The notes below the pieces were generated by a model that saw nothing but the letters and a program-made list of their open reading frames with translations, was not told where the DNA came from and searched no databases. The position numbers and the translations under genes were made by a program. From Gammaproteobacteria bacterium (lineage in GTDB: Bacteria; Pseudomonadota; Gammaproteobacteria; SZUA-229), in the NCBI GenBank assembly GCA_029879605.1, contig JAOUQA010000113.1, positions 1-6,871 of the forward strand: a DNA stretch of 6,871 nucleotides, written 5' to 3'. Each line of letters begins with the position of its first letter. The stretch's first letter is position 1. Positions 6,509 to 6,871 of this stretch are shown piece after piece.

Positions 6509-6871
6509 TCAGGTGTAGTCCTGGTAGGATTTTTCTTCGACTATATCTGAGCCCAGGTGTAGATTGATTTTCTTTTTGGCTTCTGCACGCTGGTCATTGG
6601 TCACATAGACACTGCGGGCCAGTTCGATAAATTGGTCACCGAAGCGTTTTTCGCGCTCTTCATCTCGAATATCGTCTTCTATTTCCCAGAGTGCTTCATT
6701 AATGGAGGTTAGTTCTACGGTAAGTTGTTTGATTGTGTCATCTTCTGTTACTGCTTGAGACCAGATGTCTTCAAGCATCTTCAGTTCCTTTCGTACATTA
6801 TTCAGTTTGTCAGCATCCTTTATACGTGCTGATTTGATGCGAAGAATGGTGATTTTGTCTAATAATTCACC
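6509..6871 (-). CDS. DUF6165 family protein, 5' end beyond the window (partial)
   Basis: The frame stops with TGA at 6509-6511 and stays open to the right edge, giving 120 residues. The visible part begins GELLDKITILRIKSARI, then KLNNVRKEL (22-30), and ends with FGDQFIELARSVYVTNDQRA (77-96), INLHLG (102-107) and VEEKSYQDY. These match the conserved blocks of the DUF6165 family as I remember it, a small protein of about 130 residues usually beside LPS glycosyltransferase genes and of unknown function. The GELLDKITIL block normally lies near residue 10, so only about 10 residues are missing. The ATG at 6778 is internal (residue 32 of the visible part) and is not the start. The protein is mostly charged helix, with no membrane segment or signal peptide, hence cytoplasmic. 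The opposite strand is used relative to the GT9 gene. Function cannot be assigned. Confidence 0.87.
   Translation of the reverse strand, partial: GELLDKITILRIKSARIKDADKLNNVRKELKMLEDIWSQAVTEDDTIKQLTVELTSINEALWEIEDDIRDEEREKRFGDQFIELARSVYVTNDQRAEAKKKINLHLGSDIVEEKSYQDYT

Noticed and set aside
6508..6534. Possible terminator for the GT9 gene: GTCAGG and CCTGGT arms followed by a short T run
   Set aside because: Only four Watson-Crick pairs plus two wobbles, a 5-base gap before the T run, and it lies inside the DUF6165 coding end. Too weak to call.
1..6871. Search for a defence system, toxin-antitoxin pair, CRISPR array, tRNA, insertion sequence or retroelement
   Set aside because: Every open frame of substance belongs to core metabolism or surface-glycan families. 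No repeat array, transposase, inverted terminal repeats, tRNA cloverleaf or conserved RNA fold was seen on either strand by eye.

Overview
This window looks like chromosomal DNA from a moderately AT-rich gammaproteobacterium. The left end carries the tail of glnE followed by ilvE. From memory, the order glnE-ilvE-LPS core genes also occurs in Pseudomonas (glnE-ilvE-waaF-waaC-waaG-waaP). The genes to the right are surface-glycan genes, so the window is best read as one edge of a lipopolysaccharide (LPS) core or outer-core locus. The genus cannot be named from the sequence alone.

Layout: (1) 1-1451, plus strand: end of glnE, ilvE (branched-chain amino acid aminotransferase), and a 69-residue zf-CHCC zinc-finger protein. 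glnE and ilvE are tightly coupled, with the ribosome binding site of ilvE overlapping the glnE stop. (2) 1453-2499, minus: a CDP-glycerol glycerophosphotransferase-like protein that ends 1 base from the zinc-finger gene. (3) 2561-3328, plus: a family 2 glycosyltransferase of the WaaE/KdtX type. (4) 3333-4421, minus: a family 4 glycosyltransferase ending 4 bases from the previous gene. (5) 4524-6477, plus: an FkbM-type methyltransferase and a family 9 heptosyltransferase-like protein, forming a two-gene operon. (6) 6509-6871, minus: a DUF6165 protein that runs off the right edge, so its N-terminus is missing.

The genes plausibly work together. The GT2, GT4 and GT9 enzymes would add sugars to lipid A-core on the cytoplasmic face of the inner membrane. 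The CDP-glycerol-transferase-like protein could add a phosphate-linked polyol or similar group, and the FkbM enzyme could O-methylate a sugar. The acceptor, the donors and the order of action cannot be read from the sequence.

The strand pattern is a checkerboard of convergent pairs with 1, 4 and 31 bases between stops. Two divergent control regions (2500-2560 and 4422-4523) share a pair of short words. Base composition falls from about 45-50% GC in sampled glnE/ilvE stretches to about 32% in sampled parts of the GT2 and FkbM genes, which suggests the glycan genes were exchanged. I see no RNA gene, mobile element, CRISPR array, defence system or clearly new multigene system. There is no gene-free stretch over 300 bases.
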